64,000 nucleotides of DNA from Candidatus Zixiibacteriota bacterium (GCA_022571845.1 JACZXB010000004.1:1-64000), one strand, 5' to 3'. Shown: positions 43,956-54,935, numbered from the stretch's first letter. Made by a program: numbers and translations. The notes: generated from the letters alone by a model not told the origin.

Positions 43956-44435
43956 ATGGAAGATCTGCACAACAACGAAACTGACTTTAAGAAAACCTGT
44001 GTTAACTGCGGCCGCAAACTGATTGAACGCAAAGGCGCTCTGCTCTGCCTGCAGTGCAACCCCGAAGAGTTTGAATACACAGAGCTTTTTGAAGATAGTA
44101 TAGAAGACGGCGACTATGTTTTTATAGAATGCCCCGGCGCAAGTTTGTACCAGCCCGGCACCAACGAGGTAGTGGCCGGCGCCAGATTTATTGAAAACGG
44201 TAACCTGGAAACTGACTTTGAAATAATCAAAGAGCCGGTCTTTGCACCGACCCACAAAAAACGCCGCCGTATTAAACGTGAGGCTCTGGGTAGAATTCGC
44301 CGCTGTCAGGGCTGTCAGGACTACACCGTCCGCATGCGCCGCCCCGAGGGAGCAGATTTCTTCATCCCCTCCTACAAACATCCCAACCGCAAAAAACTCA
44401 AAACTATCGAGCATACCAGCTACGAACCGAAGTAG
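43956..44435 (+). CDS. Zinc-ribbon protein of unknown function
   Basis: 159 residues. An N-terminal zinc ribbon with C15-x2-C18 and C31-x2-C34 (CVNCGRK...CLQCN), an acidic middle, a very basic stretch KKRRRIKREALGRIRR (~101-116) and a second CxxC pair (C117/C120, RCQGCQDY). The basic region with metal knuckles suggests nucleic-acid binding, which is inferred. It lies 45 nt after the membrane protein gene and 157 nt before dciA. Confidence 0.65.
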   Translation: MEDLHNNETDFKKTCVNCGRKLIERKGALLCLQCNPEEFEYTELFEDSIEDGDYVFIECPGASLYQPGTNEVVAGARFIENGNLETDFEIIKEPVFAPTHKKRRRIKREALGRIRRCQGCQDYTVRMRRPEGADFFIPSYKHPNRKKLKTIEHTSYEPK

Positions 44436-44591
44436 TTTTCTATTTATAGCATCATAAGATGCATCAATTGAAAAGCCTCAATCACAACATATAAAACCCG
44501 CTTAACCCTGTGTCTCTCAACGGCATATATACTGTTTTTTACTTGCTTTAACTCGTCTTTTTGGCGTTATTTGAGTATAAAATAGGACGTC

Positions 44592-44906
44592 ATGCAAACA
44601 CGAAAAGCGAGAAAAACAGCCAGAGTCGAACCTCTGCCAATATCGCCGGTTATTGATAAAGTAATCCGGGGGCTGGGTTTAACCAAACGTTACCATGGCT
44701 GGCAGGTAGTCACTAAGTGGCCTGAGATAGTGGGCGAAAATATCGCCGCCGCCTCAAAAGCTGAACGTTACGATGATGGCATCCTGTTTGTAAAAGTTAA
44801 AAGCGACACCTGGCGGATGGAAATTCATATGAAAATAGATGCCATCATGTCGGAGATTAAAAAATTACCTTATGGAAAGTCTATCAAAGAGATTAGACTG
44901 GCCTGA
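44592..44906 (+). CDS. dciA: DciA-like (DUF721) protein
   Basis: 104 residues with the DUF721 core: VIDKVIRGLGLTKRY, WQVVTKWPEIVGENIAAASKAE, DGILFVKVKSDTWRMEI and LPYGKSIKEIRL. DciA is the ancestral loader or operator of the replicative helicase DnaB. Genes of this family very often lie between recF and gyrB, and here it is 22 nt upstream of gyrB, so co-transcription is likely. Confidence 0.88.
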   Translation: MQTRKARKTARVEPLPISPVIDKVIRGLGLTKRYHGWQVVTKWPEIVGENIAAASKAERYDDGILFVKVKSDTWRMEIHMKIDAIMSEIKKLPYGKSIKEIRLA

Positions 44907-44925
44907 ACGTTTTTATAGAAAGTAA

Positions 44926-46881
<1,956 letters not shown>

Positions 46882-46915
46882 TCGGTTCGACAACAATTCT
46901 GTCTAATCTCACTAT

Positions 46916-46966
46916 GTCATGCTGAGCGGACATAGTCCCGAGTACCCGCGGGAGTCGAAGCATGAC
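46916..46966 (+). repeat. Palindromic repeat family B
   Basis: GTCATGCTGAGCGGACATAG...GGGAGTCGAAGCATGAC, a long near-palindrome 35 nt after gyrB. Confidence 0.85.
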
Positions 46967-47062
46967 TAAGCAATACTTATAGTCCGCACACTTCTACTGA
47001 CAACACGGCTCCGGGCCGGTGCCGTTTATGAATGCGGCCAGATAGGTGATGTCAGCCTTCTC

Positions 47063-48550
47063 TTAATGACACACCCCCGGTGGCGGCCCGCCGCGGAAGA
47101 TAAAGTCGACCAGGAAAGTTAAATCAAGAATGTCGGCTGAATCGCCATCTCCGTTTACATCAGCTTCTTCAAGACAAGCGGCTTCAGTTCCGCCCCTAAA
47201 TATGAAGTCTACCAGAAAAGTCAAATCAAGAATGTTGGCGTCCTTCCCGTCGTAGTTTACATCCCCACGGAATCCACAAGGTGAAAAAACATACGCACGC
47301 CCGGCGTCAGTAGCAGGAGCTCCCACAATCAGATCATCAAAACCATCGTTATTCAGATCACCGACCGAAGCAACCGAAGAACCGAACGCGTCCCCTGCTG
47401 TCTCGCCAGTAAGAACATAAATCTTATCACCCGTCTGTCCGGAAAAAACATAGGCCCGTCCGGCACCATTGCCGCCAGCGTCATTACCATTAGCTCCCAC
47501 AATCAGGTCATCAAAACCGTCGTTATTCAGATCACCGGCCGAAGCTACCGAAAAACCGAAGAAATCATTTGCGGCTTCGCCAGTGAAAGTATAAATCTTA
47601 TCACCGGTCTGACCGGAAAAAACACATGCCCGCCCGGCGTCAAATCCACCGGCATCGTTAAACGGAACTCCCACAATCAGGTCAGCAAAACCATCGTTAT
47701 TGACATCACCGGCCGAAGCTACCTGCCGACCGAACTGTTCACCTACCGCCTCGCCGGTGAAAACATAAATTGTATCACCCGTCTGACCGGAAAAGACATA
47801 AGCCCGCCCGGCAGAAGTGCCGCCAGCGTCATTACCATTAGCTCCCACAATCAGGTCATCAAAACCATCGTTATTTACATCACCGGCCGAAGCAACCGAA
47901 CCACCAAAATTGTCCTCTGCCGCCTCGCCGGTGAAGACATAAATTGTATCACCAGTCTGACCGGAAAAGACATAAGCCCGCCCGGCATTATTGCCGCCAG
48001 CGTCATTACCATTAGCGCCCACAATCAGGTCATCAAAGCCGTCATTATTTACATCACCTGCCGAGGCCACCGACCAACCGAAGAAGGCATATGCCGCCTC
48101 GCCGGTAAAAACATAGATTGTATCACCGGTCTGACCGGATAAGACATAGGCCCTACCGGCGAATTCGCCACCGGCGTCATTACGCCAGGCGCCCACAATC
48201 AGATCAACAAAACCGTCGCTATTTACATCACCGGCTGACGCAACCGACCAACCGAACCAGTCACCAGCCGCCTCGCCGGTGAAAACATAAAGAGTGTCGC
48301 CAGTCTGTCCGGAAAAGACATAGGCCCTCCCGGCACTGAAGCCGCCAGCGTCATTAGACCAAGCGCCCACGATTATGTCATCAAAACCATCGTTATTGAC
48401 ATCACCGGCCGAAGCTACCGAAAAACCGAAGCGGTCATCTACCTCCTCGCCGGTGAAGGTATAAACCGGCGGGCACTGGGATTGGGCAGTTGAATCAGCC
48501 GCGATTAGAATAATTATGGATAGCGAGAAAATAAGATTAGTGAACTTCAT
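47063..48550 (-). CDS. Secreted seven-bladed FG-GAP propeller with dockerin-like tail
   Basis: 495 residues. Signal peptide MKFTNLIFSLSIIILIAADSTA. Seven consecutive 58-residue FG-GAP units follow (YxFTGE...FGxSVASAGDVNNDGFDDLIVGAxxNDAGG, split here: SVASAGDVNNDGFDD and LIVGANGNDAGG). Seven is the exact number for an integrin-alpha-like beta-propeller, with DxNxDGxxD calcium loops in each blade. The last unit is shortened (ATDAGRAYVF). The C-terminal ~75 residues are two EF-hand-like dockerin units ending in FIFRGG, related to those of the gene at 2256. The 174-nt DNA units are very alike. It is likely a cell-surface adhesin or anchored scaffold. Confidence 0.9.
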   Translation of the reverse strand: MKFTNLIFSLSIIILIAADSTAQSQCPPVYTFTGEEVDDRFGFSVASAGDVNNDGFDDIIVGAWSNDAGGFSAGRAYVFSGQTGDTLYVFTGEAAGDWFGWSVASAGDVNSDGFVDLIVGAWRNDAGGEFAGRAYVLSGQTGDTIYVFTGEAAYAFFGWSVASAGDVNNDGFDDLIVGANGNDAGGNNAGRAYVFSGQTGDTIYVFTGEAAEDNFGGSVASAGDVNNDGFDDLIVGANGNDAGGTSAGRAYVFSGQTGDTIYVFTGEAVGEQFGRQVASAGDVNNDGFADLIVGVPFNDAGGFDAGRACVFSGQTGDKIYTFTGEAANDFFGFSVASAGDLNNDGFDDLIVGANGNDAGGNGAGRAYVFSGQTGDKIYVLTGETAGDAFGSSVASVGDLNNDGFDDLIVGAPATDAGRAYVFSPCGFRGDVNYDGKDANILDLTFLVDFIFRGGTEAACLEEADVNGDGDSADILDLTFLVDFIFRGGPPPGVCH

Positions 48551-48738
48551 AGTTTATCCTCTATCTGAAGTTGACCTAATACCTTATATCAGGCTGCAAA
48601 GGTCTGATTCTTGATGAAATATCAGCAGCCCATTGGATTAGTAATAAAAGAACTTGCCCTCTAATTTACAAAAAGAGGTCTTATTGTCAAGGCATTGCTT
48701 GGGTGATAGGTCAGAGGGAGCCGAGGCGGGAACTTGGA

Positions 48739-49206
48739 CTAAATGCTGGGCGGTAAGTCCTTATTTGAGGACGGGTTGAGAACTTCATCAGGCAGTTCAA
48801 CTTTGGGGGTGGCGATACCTAACCAGCGTTGGTACCATTTCCACTTTTTTCTTTCGGTCTTCAGAAATTTCTTCATGCGTTTTTCTTTGACAAGCGCAAT
48901 GGCATCATATTTTTCAATCTTGGTCAAAAGTATTTCAAGCGTTTCGCGTTTCTCCAAAGCGGTGCGAAGCGTGTCGTAGTCTCTGAAGTTAAAAATGGTC
49001 TGTACCATTGGTTCGAAAAAGACCATCGTCTGTGAACCGATATAATTTAGCGGCTTGACCGATTCCACAAACAGGATAGCCGGCACAGTCCAGCCTTTGT
49101 CGACTACTTTGTGGGCCAGTTTATCGAGCACAGCGTCCTCTTCTTCGGGCAGCCGCTTTTCTTCGGGGTCAGGAAATTCAATACTGCCGCGTGAGAAAAA
49201 CCCCAT
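48739..49206 (-). CDS. Conserved-looking protein of unknown function
   Basis: 155 residues, acidic at the N-terminus (DPEEKRLPEEEDAVLDKLA) and basic in the second half (KEKRMKKFLKTERKKWKWYQRWLG), with no signal peptide or full membrane helix. The middle contains ILFVESVKPLNYIGSQTMVFFEP. I do not recognise it. It is on the same strand as, and 197 nt from, the previous membrane protein gene, with family B repeats between them. Confidence 0.65.
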   Translation of the reverse strand: MGFFSRGSIEFPDPEEKRLPEEEDAVLDKLAHKVVDKGWTVPAILFVESVKPLNYIGSQTMVFFEPMVQTIFNFRDYDTLRTALEKRETLEILLTKIEKYDAIALVKEKRMKKFLKTERKKWKWYQRWLGIATPKVELPDEVLNPSSNKDLPPSI

Positions 49207-49284
49207 CAGCTATTTTCCTCAACTTGCGGCCGCCAGACGTCCTGAGAATTTCTCATTAGCATGTCTTTTAAAGCAGTAAAGGTC

Positions 49285-49375
49285 GTCATCCTGAGCGGAC
49301 AAAGTCCCGTGGGAGTCGAAGGGTGAGGACTATGAGATAATCGCTCGGTCATGGTTCGACTCCGCTCACCATGAC
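49285..49375. repeat. Two family B repeats
   Basis: GTCATCCTGAGCGGACAAAG...GAGTCGAAGGGTGA at 49285-49326 and GTCATGGTTCGACTCCGCTCACCATGAC at 49348-49375. Confidence 0.8.
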
Positions 49376-49402
49376 ATTCGAATATTCCTAATACTTCACT
49401 CA

Positions 49403-49885
49403 TTAACTACTCATTCCATTTGGGGACTTTTCCTGTTCGCCAATGTACTGACCTATGAGAGATAATATTTGTTCACGTTTACCGCCGTACATCAGATAAA
49501 TGCCGCGGAAATTTTCCAGTCTTGATGGCTCAGCGAATGGCGAAAGCAGCACGCCGTTTTTATCGGGATAAAAGCTGCGGTATTCTGACCATTGTTTGGA
49601 AATTGTTTGAGTGGGGGTTTTGATTGTTACTCCTTTTTCACTCAAACGGTAGTGGGTAGGGAAATAATATCTGGCCAGCGAAAGTGAGAATACAATAAAA
49701 GTCAGCAGAGCAAAGCCCACCGAATCAAACGAGTAGTAAACATAGGCCACTGCCAAGATCACAAACAGCGTCACCAGAACGGATACCAGCGGACGCTTTC
49801 TTAACGGGTGGCAGCTCCAATGAAAAGCAGCGGCCTCAGCAGAGACTTCAGTATTACCGGAGATTTTGCTTGAATCGTCCATCAC
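49403..49885 (-). CDS. Small membrane protein, PH-like, unknown function
   Basis: 160 residues. Two membrane helices (~33-72: LVSVLVTLFVILAVAYVYY, VGFALLTFIVFSLSLARYYF), then a beta-rich C-terminal part (HYRLSEKGVTIKTP, WSEYRSFYPDKNGVLLSPF), a layout reminiscent of bacterial PH/YdbT-like membrane proteins. The start overlaps the stop of the upstream small gene by 4 nt, so the two are translationally coupled. Confidence 0.72.
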   Translation of the reverse strand: MMDDSSKISGNTEVSAEAAAFHWSCHPLRKRPLVSVLVTLFVILAVAYVYYSFDSVGFALLTFIVFSLSLARYYFPTHYRLSEKGVTIKTPTQTISKQWSEYRSFYPDKNGVLLSPFAEPSRLENFRGIYLMYGGKREQILSLIGQYIGEQEKSPNGMSS

Positions 49886-50091
49886 TTTTTATCTTCAAGA
49901 GGGCGATAACGTTCTTTTTTGACTGTTTCCATCATCTTCAGCAGTTCTTTAGGCTCAAACAGTTTTTTTTCAATCAAAACCCGCACCAGCGCTTCCTGCG
50001 CCAGGTTGTTGGAAAGAGCCAGTTCTTCGTAGGAAACATCGCGCTCTTTACCGTCGATAACCATTTTCAAAGCTACTTTTGGATCACTCAT
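49882..50091 (-). CDS. Small helical protein of unknown function
   Basis: 69 residues (MSDPKVALKMVIDGKERDVS...). A short beta hairpin is followed by helices EELALSNNLAQEALVRVLIEKKLFEPKELLKMMETV. The length, the coupling overlap (4 nt) with the next gene and the regular helical pattern support a real gene. The LxxxLxxxLIEKKLF pattern resembles winged-helix-like or regulator-type small domains; no function is assigned. Confidence 0.65.
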   Translation of the reverse strand: MSDPKVALKMVIDGKERDVSYEELALSNNLAQEALVRVLIEKKLFEPKELLKMMETVKKERYRPLEDKK

Positions 50092-50193
50092 ATTGTTAAC
50101 TCTCTTTTTCCGTTTTGGCCTTGTAGTTTCAGATGAGTAATATAATCAATCACAAAAATAACGAAACAGGCAGAAAGTCTGCCGGTCGAAATT

Positions 50194-51987
50194 TCAATTT
50201 TCCGGCTCAACCAGCTCAGCAGTGCTCTGCTCTGCAGTAATCAAGATTGCCCGGCCGTTTTCAATCCTATAAAGAGGCATCTCTATGTTTTCGCGGAATT
50301 TCCCGAATGAAATTCTACCCGATGCGCCCTGAAATTCGCGCAAGTCAGACAAACTTTCTACCAGTCTTTTGCGGTTGTTGCCTGACTTCTTTATTGCCAT
50401 CCCCAAAATTTTCAGAGCATCGTAGCCTAAGGCGGCCAGTCTCTCGGGGCGCTTACCGTAGCGGATATCATAAGCTGCCGAAAATTTCAGATTTGCCTCA
50501 GAATTTTCGCTTCCTAAAAATGGTGACGGAAAGACCGCCTTTTTGGTAACGTTGTCGCCTAATCGGAAAACCTTTTCGTCCCCCCAGCCATCGGAACCAA
50601 GATAGGCCGCGTTCAGATTATAAAATCCAATCTGTGCCACCAGCAGTTTTATCTGGTCGGCACTACCTGGCAGATAGAGACAATCCAGATGCGCCGGGAT
50701 ATCATCGAGATCCAGGGTGTCGCCGCCGGGATTAATATAATAAATTGAATCGGGGAATTCTCCAAGAAGTTCCGTTTTGATGTCGGCGATTTGAGGGCCA
50801 AAATCTTTATCGCGCGGACGATAATATTCGATCGCTACAATCGTGCCGCCTAACTTTTCGAATCGCTCAACAAATGCTCGTGACATTTTCAGATGTTCAG
50901 CGGCCGTTGAAGTAATTATGGCGGCTGAGTCGGCCTGCAAGTAAATTGCGGCATACTCGGCCATGATGGCGCCTTCGAGTTCAATATTGGGAGAGAGTTG
51001 AAAAGAAGTCTCAGACAGCCCCGTCAAACCAGCCTGAGTAGCCGCCGGAATCAAGAGCGGCAGGTCGCTGCAAATGAGCGAAGCTGCAGCTACCGCAGCC
51101 TCTTCTGATGTCAGCGGTCCAATAGCTGCAATATAAGTCTTGTCCGCAGCAATCTCTGCTATCAGACTGGCAGCATCAATAGGATCAGCTTTGGTGTCCA
51201 CAGCCGTTATATTGATAACAATTCCGTATTCATTTCTGATCTGCTCGGCGGCTATTACCGCGCCGTTATAAATTTCGTCAGCATACTTTTGAAGTTCTCC
51301 CGAAAACGGCAGCGCTATAGCAATCGAAACTTCCCCCCGGCTCGGTCTGTAATCTGAGACATCTCTGGTGTTATCTGGCTGGCTGCAATGTGAAAGAATC
51401 TCTCTGGCGTAGACAGAATCATTTTTCTCATAAAGGGCACGGGCGACAGTTTCAGCCAGCAGGCAGCGTCTGTCTCCTTTAATCGATTCAAATTCGCCTT
51501 CAGCAAATCTTACAGAACTTGCGTGCTTGACCGCTTCGTTAATTGAAGAGATAAGAATCTGGTTAAGCCGCCGGTCCTGGGAAGTTCGGTATGACTGAAA
51601 ATAATATAGTACTGCCCGGTCAACGTCTCCTTTTAAGTAATAGACGTTGCCCATATAGAAATAGACGAAAGGGAGTTCCGGAGAGTTTTCAAAGCGTGAG
51701 ACAAAATATTTGAAACTGCTTATGGCGTCGCTATATTCACCCAGATAGTACTTGGCTTTGGCCCGGTGAAAAACGTAGAGGTCTAAGTAATCTGAATTTG
51801 CAAAACGACCTGAGAGTTGTTCGAAAATTCTGGCTGCCCCAAAAAAGTCGCCCTGTTTCATCATCCTTTTGCCGTCGGCATACAGAGCCCGTGCTTCGGG
51901 CGAGTCGCCCGTGTTCTCGGCATAGATAGACGAAACTGCCGCCAAAATCAAAAGACCGACGACTATTCGCAATCTAAATGAGCGCAT
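50194..51987 (-). CDS. TPR domain fused to LivK/LpoA-like periplasmic binding protein
   Basis: 597 residues. Signal peptide ~1-23. Residues ~30-200 contain TPR units (ALYADGKRMMKQGDFFGAARIFEQL, YLDLYVFHRAKAKYYLGEYSDAISS, FVYFYMGNVYYLKGDVDRAVLYYF). Residues ~215-585 form a type I periplasmic binding fold of the Leu/Ile/Val (Peripla_BP_6) class: VSIAIALPFSGELQKYADEI, AAIGPLTSEEAAVAA, AYLGSDGWGDEKVF. The arrangement resembles E. coli LpoA (TPR plus LivK-like), an activator of peptidoglycan synthase. No ABC transporter genes lie nearby, in line with a non-transport role, which is inferred. Its ATG overlaps the bifunctional nuclease stop by 1 nt. Confidence 0.83.
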   Translation of the reverse strand: MRSFRLRIVVGLLILAAVSSIYAENTGDSPEARALYADGKRMMKQGDFFGAARIFEQLSGRFANSDYLDLYVFHRAKAKYYLGEYSDAISSFKYFVSRFENSPELPFVYFYMGNVYYLKGDVDRAVLYYFQSYRTSQDRRLNQILISSINEAVKHASSVRFAEGEFESIKGDRRCLLAETVARALYEKNDSVYAREILSHCSQPDNTRDVSDYRPSRGEVSIAIALPFSGELQKYADEIYNGAVIAAEQIRNEYGIVINITAVDTKADPIDAASLIAEIAADKTYIAAIGPLTSEEAAVAAASLICSDLPLLIPAATQAGLTGLSETSFQLSPNIELEGAIMAEYAAIYLQADSAAIITSTAAEHLKMSRAFVERFEKLGGTIVAIEYYRPRDKDFGPQIADIKTELLGEFPDSIYYINPGGDTLDLDDIPAHLDCLYLPGSADQIKLLVAQIGFYNLNAAYLGSDGWGDEKVFRLGDNVTKKAVFPSPFLGSENSEANLKFSAAYDIRYGKRPERLAALGYDALKILGMAIKKSGNNRKRLVESLSDLREFQGASGRISFGKFRENIEMPLYRIENGRAILITAEQSTAELVEPEN

Positions 51988-52481
51988 CAGAGTGAATATT
52001 TTCCGAAATCTTCGGGATTAAGATTTTTTAGCCGCTCCCGTAAGGACTCAGGGTCGGTCGGCAGACTTGATGTTTCTGATTTATCCTGAGCTGCGGCCTT
52101 GAATAATTCTTTGCTGACGAAAATTTTGGCGCTCATTCGCAGCGCCAGAGCAATTGAATCCGACGGGCGGGCGTCTATTTCGAATTCCTTACCGTTGCAC
52201 TTAATAAACAGTTTGGCATAAAATGTTTCTTCTTTTAACTCGGTAATCTCTACCCGTGTCAGTTTCGCATCCAGTTTCGTTATTATTTCTTTTAAGAGGT
52301 CATGAGTCATCGGACGCTTTGATTCGACTCCGGAAAGAACCATGGCAATTCCCATGGCTTCGGCCTGCCCAATCCAGATTGGCAGAACCTTTTCCATTCC
52401 CACCGGTGATAGTATAACCACCGGCGACTTAGTGGTCATATCCAGCGCCAGACCTTCGACTGTTGCTTCAACAAGTTCCAT
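51987..52481 (-). CDS. Bifunctional nuclease family protein (DUF151)
   Basis: 164 residues. The DUF151/BFN domain fills the protein: VILSPVGMEKVLPIWIGQAEA near the start, GVESKRPMTHDLL, and EIDARPSDSIALALRMSAKIFVS. Family members are small proteins of the BFN type, common in bacteria beside translation or central genes; some have nuclease activity. It starts 3 nt after the rplI stop and overlaps the next gene by 1 nt. Confidence 0.9.
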   Translation of the reverse strand: MELVEATVEGLALDMTTKSPVVILSPVGMEKVLPIWIGQAEAMGIAMVLSGVESKRPMTHDLLKEIITKLDAKLTRVEITELKEETFYAKLFIKCNGKEFEIDARPSDSIALALRMSAKIFVSKELFKAAAQDKSETSSLPTDPESLRERLKNLNPEDFGKYSL

Positions 52482-52484
52482 ATT

Positions 52485-52931
52485 TCAAGTCTTCTTTACT
52501 ACCCATAGTTTAAGGTCGGCTTTAACATCTCTGGAAACTTTTACCGGCAGTGTGTATACACCCAGCGCTTTGATAGGGTTCTCCAGTTCAATCATTCTTT
52601 TGTCCACAGTTATGCCTTCTTTGGCCAGAAGTTCAGCGATATCACCATTGGTAACAGAACCGAATACCTTATCTTCTTCACCTACTAAAACTTCGGTGGT
52701 CAAAGAAATCTTCTCAATTCTATCTTTGATAACTTCTGCTTCTTTGCGAAGTTTCCTTTGTCGCTGCTCAGACTGTTTTTTTACTTCTTCAATGGCGTTC
52801 ATACTTGCTTTGGTGGCAGGTATGGCCATATTTTTGGGAAACAGAAAATTGCGTCCATAACCGTTTTTAACTTCGACTAATTCTCCGGCGCTGCCCAGTT
52901 CCGGAACATCCTGACGTAAAATTACTTTCAT
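52485..52931 (-). CDS. rplI: 50S ribosomal protein bL9
   Basis: 148 residues, the full two-domain length. The N-domain MKVILRQDVPELGSAGELVEVKNGYGRNFLFPK (given in part) is the classic bL9 signature with GYGRNFL. The long connecting helix (~45-75) is followed by the C-domain with VFGSVTNGDIAELL. It binds 23S rRNA. It is part of the rpsF-rpsR-(DUF2232)-rplI cluster. Confidence 0.96.
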   Translation of the reverse strand: MKVILRQDVPELGSAGELVEVKNGYGRNFLFPKNMAIPATKASMNAIEEVKKQSEQRQRKLRKEAEVIKDRIEKISLTTEVLVGEEDKVFGSVTNGDIAELLAKEGITVDKRMIELENPIKALGVYTLPVKVSRDVKADLKLWVVKKT

Positions 52932-52961
52932 TTTTATACCTTCCGATAAATTAAATAAATT

Positions 52962-53990
52962 CTATTTAAGACCTATTGGCAACGGATATTTCTGCCTCCA
53001 GTCAAAAAAGCTGTCTACAAAACCTAAGAGCGCCAAAAAGGCCAGACCATATATATGAGACAGGAAAAGCATCAGATATACTATCAATTTAAGATAAATG
53101 CTAAGCCGGCCTTTCTGCAGAAGAAAACCCAGCAGTGATATCCCGGTAAGTGAATAAAGCAGAGTCAGAAACAAGAGCAGGTTGTCAGCAATAATTGTCA
53201 TTGAATCATTACCAAAAAGGCGCAGCAAAACTCCTGATAATACAAGCGGCGTAAAAGAAAAAGGTATCCTCCAGGAACTAAAAGGCGGCAGCTTGAGATT
53301 CTTATTACCCCTGATAAATTGCCATCTTGCAAAAAGCCAGAAGCCAAGTGCAAACTGCATTATAATTGACATGACAGTCAAGGCAGGCAGAACTCTCAAG
53401 AAGAACGTAAGAAACTCTTTAATCTGTCCGGCGTTTTCAGCCGAGTAACCCGAGGCAGACAGGGCCGGCTCTGTTTCCAGAATCAATTGAGCAATTTCCT
53501 CAGATGATGCCAGCACCTGCCACATTGGAATCATCTGCAGTGATCCAAATAATACCAGAGCTACAACCGAAGCCAGGAATATTCTGGAAATTGAGTGGTT
53601 ATGTAGTGCCAGTCGGCCACAGAGAACCGAAGGCGCCAGAACCGCCGACCAGCCAGCCATCGCAACCCAGACCATATCAGATTTTATTAACAGTAAGCTC
53701 ATAAGAATGGCAGGAAGAACTACCAGCGAAAGCTGAAGATTTTTCCGGTAGTAGATTACAGTACTGATGCTGCAAAACAAAAAGACTACTACTACAAAAT
53801 TTACGGTTCCTAAAAGAAGTTCAACCGGCACACCAAGTTCAAACGGCCGCTTTGAATAGGCAATGAAGCCGTGCAGAAAAGAGGCAATCAAAACTGATAG
53901 CAGCAATTGTACCGGGATAGCCGGCTTTGGTCTGCCTTCCACGACGCTTGAAGCAGATGACCTGCCTAATTGTTCAACGATATGACTCAC
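52962..53990 (-). CDS. DUF2232/YybS-like membrane protein
   Basis: About 342 residues with roughly 8-9 membrane helices. Proteins of the YybS/DUF2232 family are commonly encoded between rpsR and rplI, exactly as here, which supports the assignment. The frame is open to 54023, but the first codons overlap rpsR. GTG at 53990 (reading [10 protein letters not shown]) limits the overlap to 17 nt and is preferred, although no clear RBS is visible. Function is unknown; an S-component-like transporter role has been proposed for the family. Confidence 0.78.
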   Translation of the reverse strand: MSHIVEQLGRSSASSVVEGRPKPAIPVQLLLSVLIASFLHGFIAYSKRPFELGVPVELLLGTVNFVVVVFLFCSISTVIYYRKNLQLSLVVLPAILMSLLLIKSDMVWVAMAGWSAVLAPSVLCGRLALHNHSISRIFLASVVALVLFGSLQMIPMWQVLASSEEIAQLILETEPALSASGYSAENAGQIKEFLTFFLRVLPALTVMSIIMQFALGFWLFARWQFIRGNKNLKLPPFSSWRIPFSFTPLVLSGVLLRLFGNDSMTIIADNLLLFLTLLYSLTGISLLGFLLQKGRLSIYLKLIVYLMLFLSHIYGLAFLALLGFVDSFFDWRQKYPLPIGLK

Positions 53991-54201
53991 TCGCAAAGGC
54001 CATAATTGCCATAACGCGGGCACGTTTGACAGCCCTTGTCAAATTGCGCTGGTGAATAGCGCAATTGCCTGATATACGCCGGGCCAAAATCTTGCCGCGC
54101 TCATTCGTAAAACGGCGCAACATCTTTTCATCTTTATAATCCAAATAATAGATTTTGTTCTCACAAAACCGGCATATTTTACGTCTTCTCATCATTGCCA
54201 T
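53974..54201 (-). CDS. rpsR: 30S ribosomal protein bS18
   Basis: 75 residues. Signature [12 protein letters not shown] at the N-terminus, with a CxxC as in zinc-type bS18, then [25 protein letters not shown] and [20 protein letters not shown]. It binds 16S rRNA with bS6. It is located 35 nt after rpsF; no ssb lies between them, unlike many bacteria. Confidence 0.96.
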   Translation of the reverse strand: MAMMRRRKICRFCENKIYYLDYKDEKMLRRFTNERGKILARRISGNCAIHQRNLTRAVKRARVMAIMAFASESYR

Positions 54202-54236
54202 TTATTTAATCCTCACTGACTATTCCAAGTTTTTCT

Positions 54237-54935
54237 TTACAGTTCTTCATCTTCCGGCTTCTCATCGGCAGGTTTTTGCTCTTTGACCGCAGCTTCGTCT
54301 GTTGAAGAAACAATCTCGATTTTTGTGGTTTCGCTTTCACTATCTGCCGTTTCGGTAACTGCTGCAGGCACAAACTTGATTTCTGCGGTTTCGCTGGCGC
54401 CGTCTGCTGTTTCGGTAACTGCTGCAGGTGCAATTTTGATTTCTGCGGTTTCGCTGGCGCTGTCTGCCGTTTCGGTAACTGCTGCAGGCACAATTTTGAT
54501 TTCTGCAGTTTCGCTTAGGCTGTCTGCTTCTTCTGTGGCCGGAGTTTCAGAGACCGGCTCTTTTTTGGAGTCTGAGTCTGGCTTGCGCTTCGTAATTTCT
54601 CTGGGCGCTTTGTAATCTTCCTTCTTGTCGCCATAGACTCTTTCCGGATCAGCTTCAAAGCGGATAGTAAGATGCCGCATGTATTCTTCGCCAAGCTTCA
54701 TATGCCGGTCCAGAAGCGGAAGAACCGACTTGTCTGATTCATGAAGAAAAGTTGCGTAATATCCCTGATGCAGTTTGTTGATGGGATAGGCCAGGCGGCG
54801 GGTACCCATTCTGTCCTCGCGGACAATTTTTCCGCCGTTGGACAAAATCAGCTCTGAGATAGCTTTGACTTTCTCCTCAATTACGGCGTCCTCTGATTGG
54901 GGATTTACAATGAACGTTGTTTCGTAGAGAATCAA
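54237..54935 (-). CDS. rpsF: 30S ribosomal protein bS6 with long repetitive acidic tail
   Basis: 232 residues against the usual ~95-135. Residues 1-95 are a normal bS6 domain (YETTFIVNPQSEDAVIEEKV, GTRRLAYPINKLHQGYYATF). The tail has about four 20-residue tandem units SETAEIKIVPAAVTETADSA (variants GA/SE, KIAP, KFVP), then an acidic end EKPEDEEL. The start codon is TTG (54935), fixed by GGGAGG 6 nt before. The tail is encoded by 60-nt DNA repeats (54327-54536). Confidence 0.94.
   Translation of the reverse strand: MILYETTFIVNPQSEDAVIEEKVKAISELILSNGGKIVREDRMGTRRLAYPINKLHQGYYATFLHESDKSVLPLLDRHMKLGEEYMRHLTIRFEADPERVYGDKKEDYKAPREITKRKPDSDSKKEPVSETPATEEADSLSETAEIKIVPAAVTETADSASETAEIKIAPAAVTETADGASETAEIKFVPAAVTETADSESETTKIEIVSSTDEAAVKEQKPADEKPEDEEL
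54327..54536 (-). repeat. 60-nt tandem repeats inside rpsF
   Basis: The marker GGTTTCGCT (plus strand) recurs at 54327, 54387 and 54447, and as AGTTTCGCT at 54507, giving an exact 60-nt period. Units are about 90% alike and all in frame. Confidence 0.92.

Noticed and set aside
54206-54493. Minus-strand 95-codon frame of QLPKRQTAPAKPQKS repeats
   Set aside because: Shadow frame of the 60-nt repeats in the rpsF tail. The bS6 frame is clearly the coding one.
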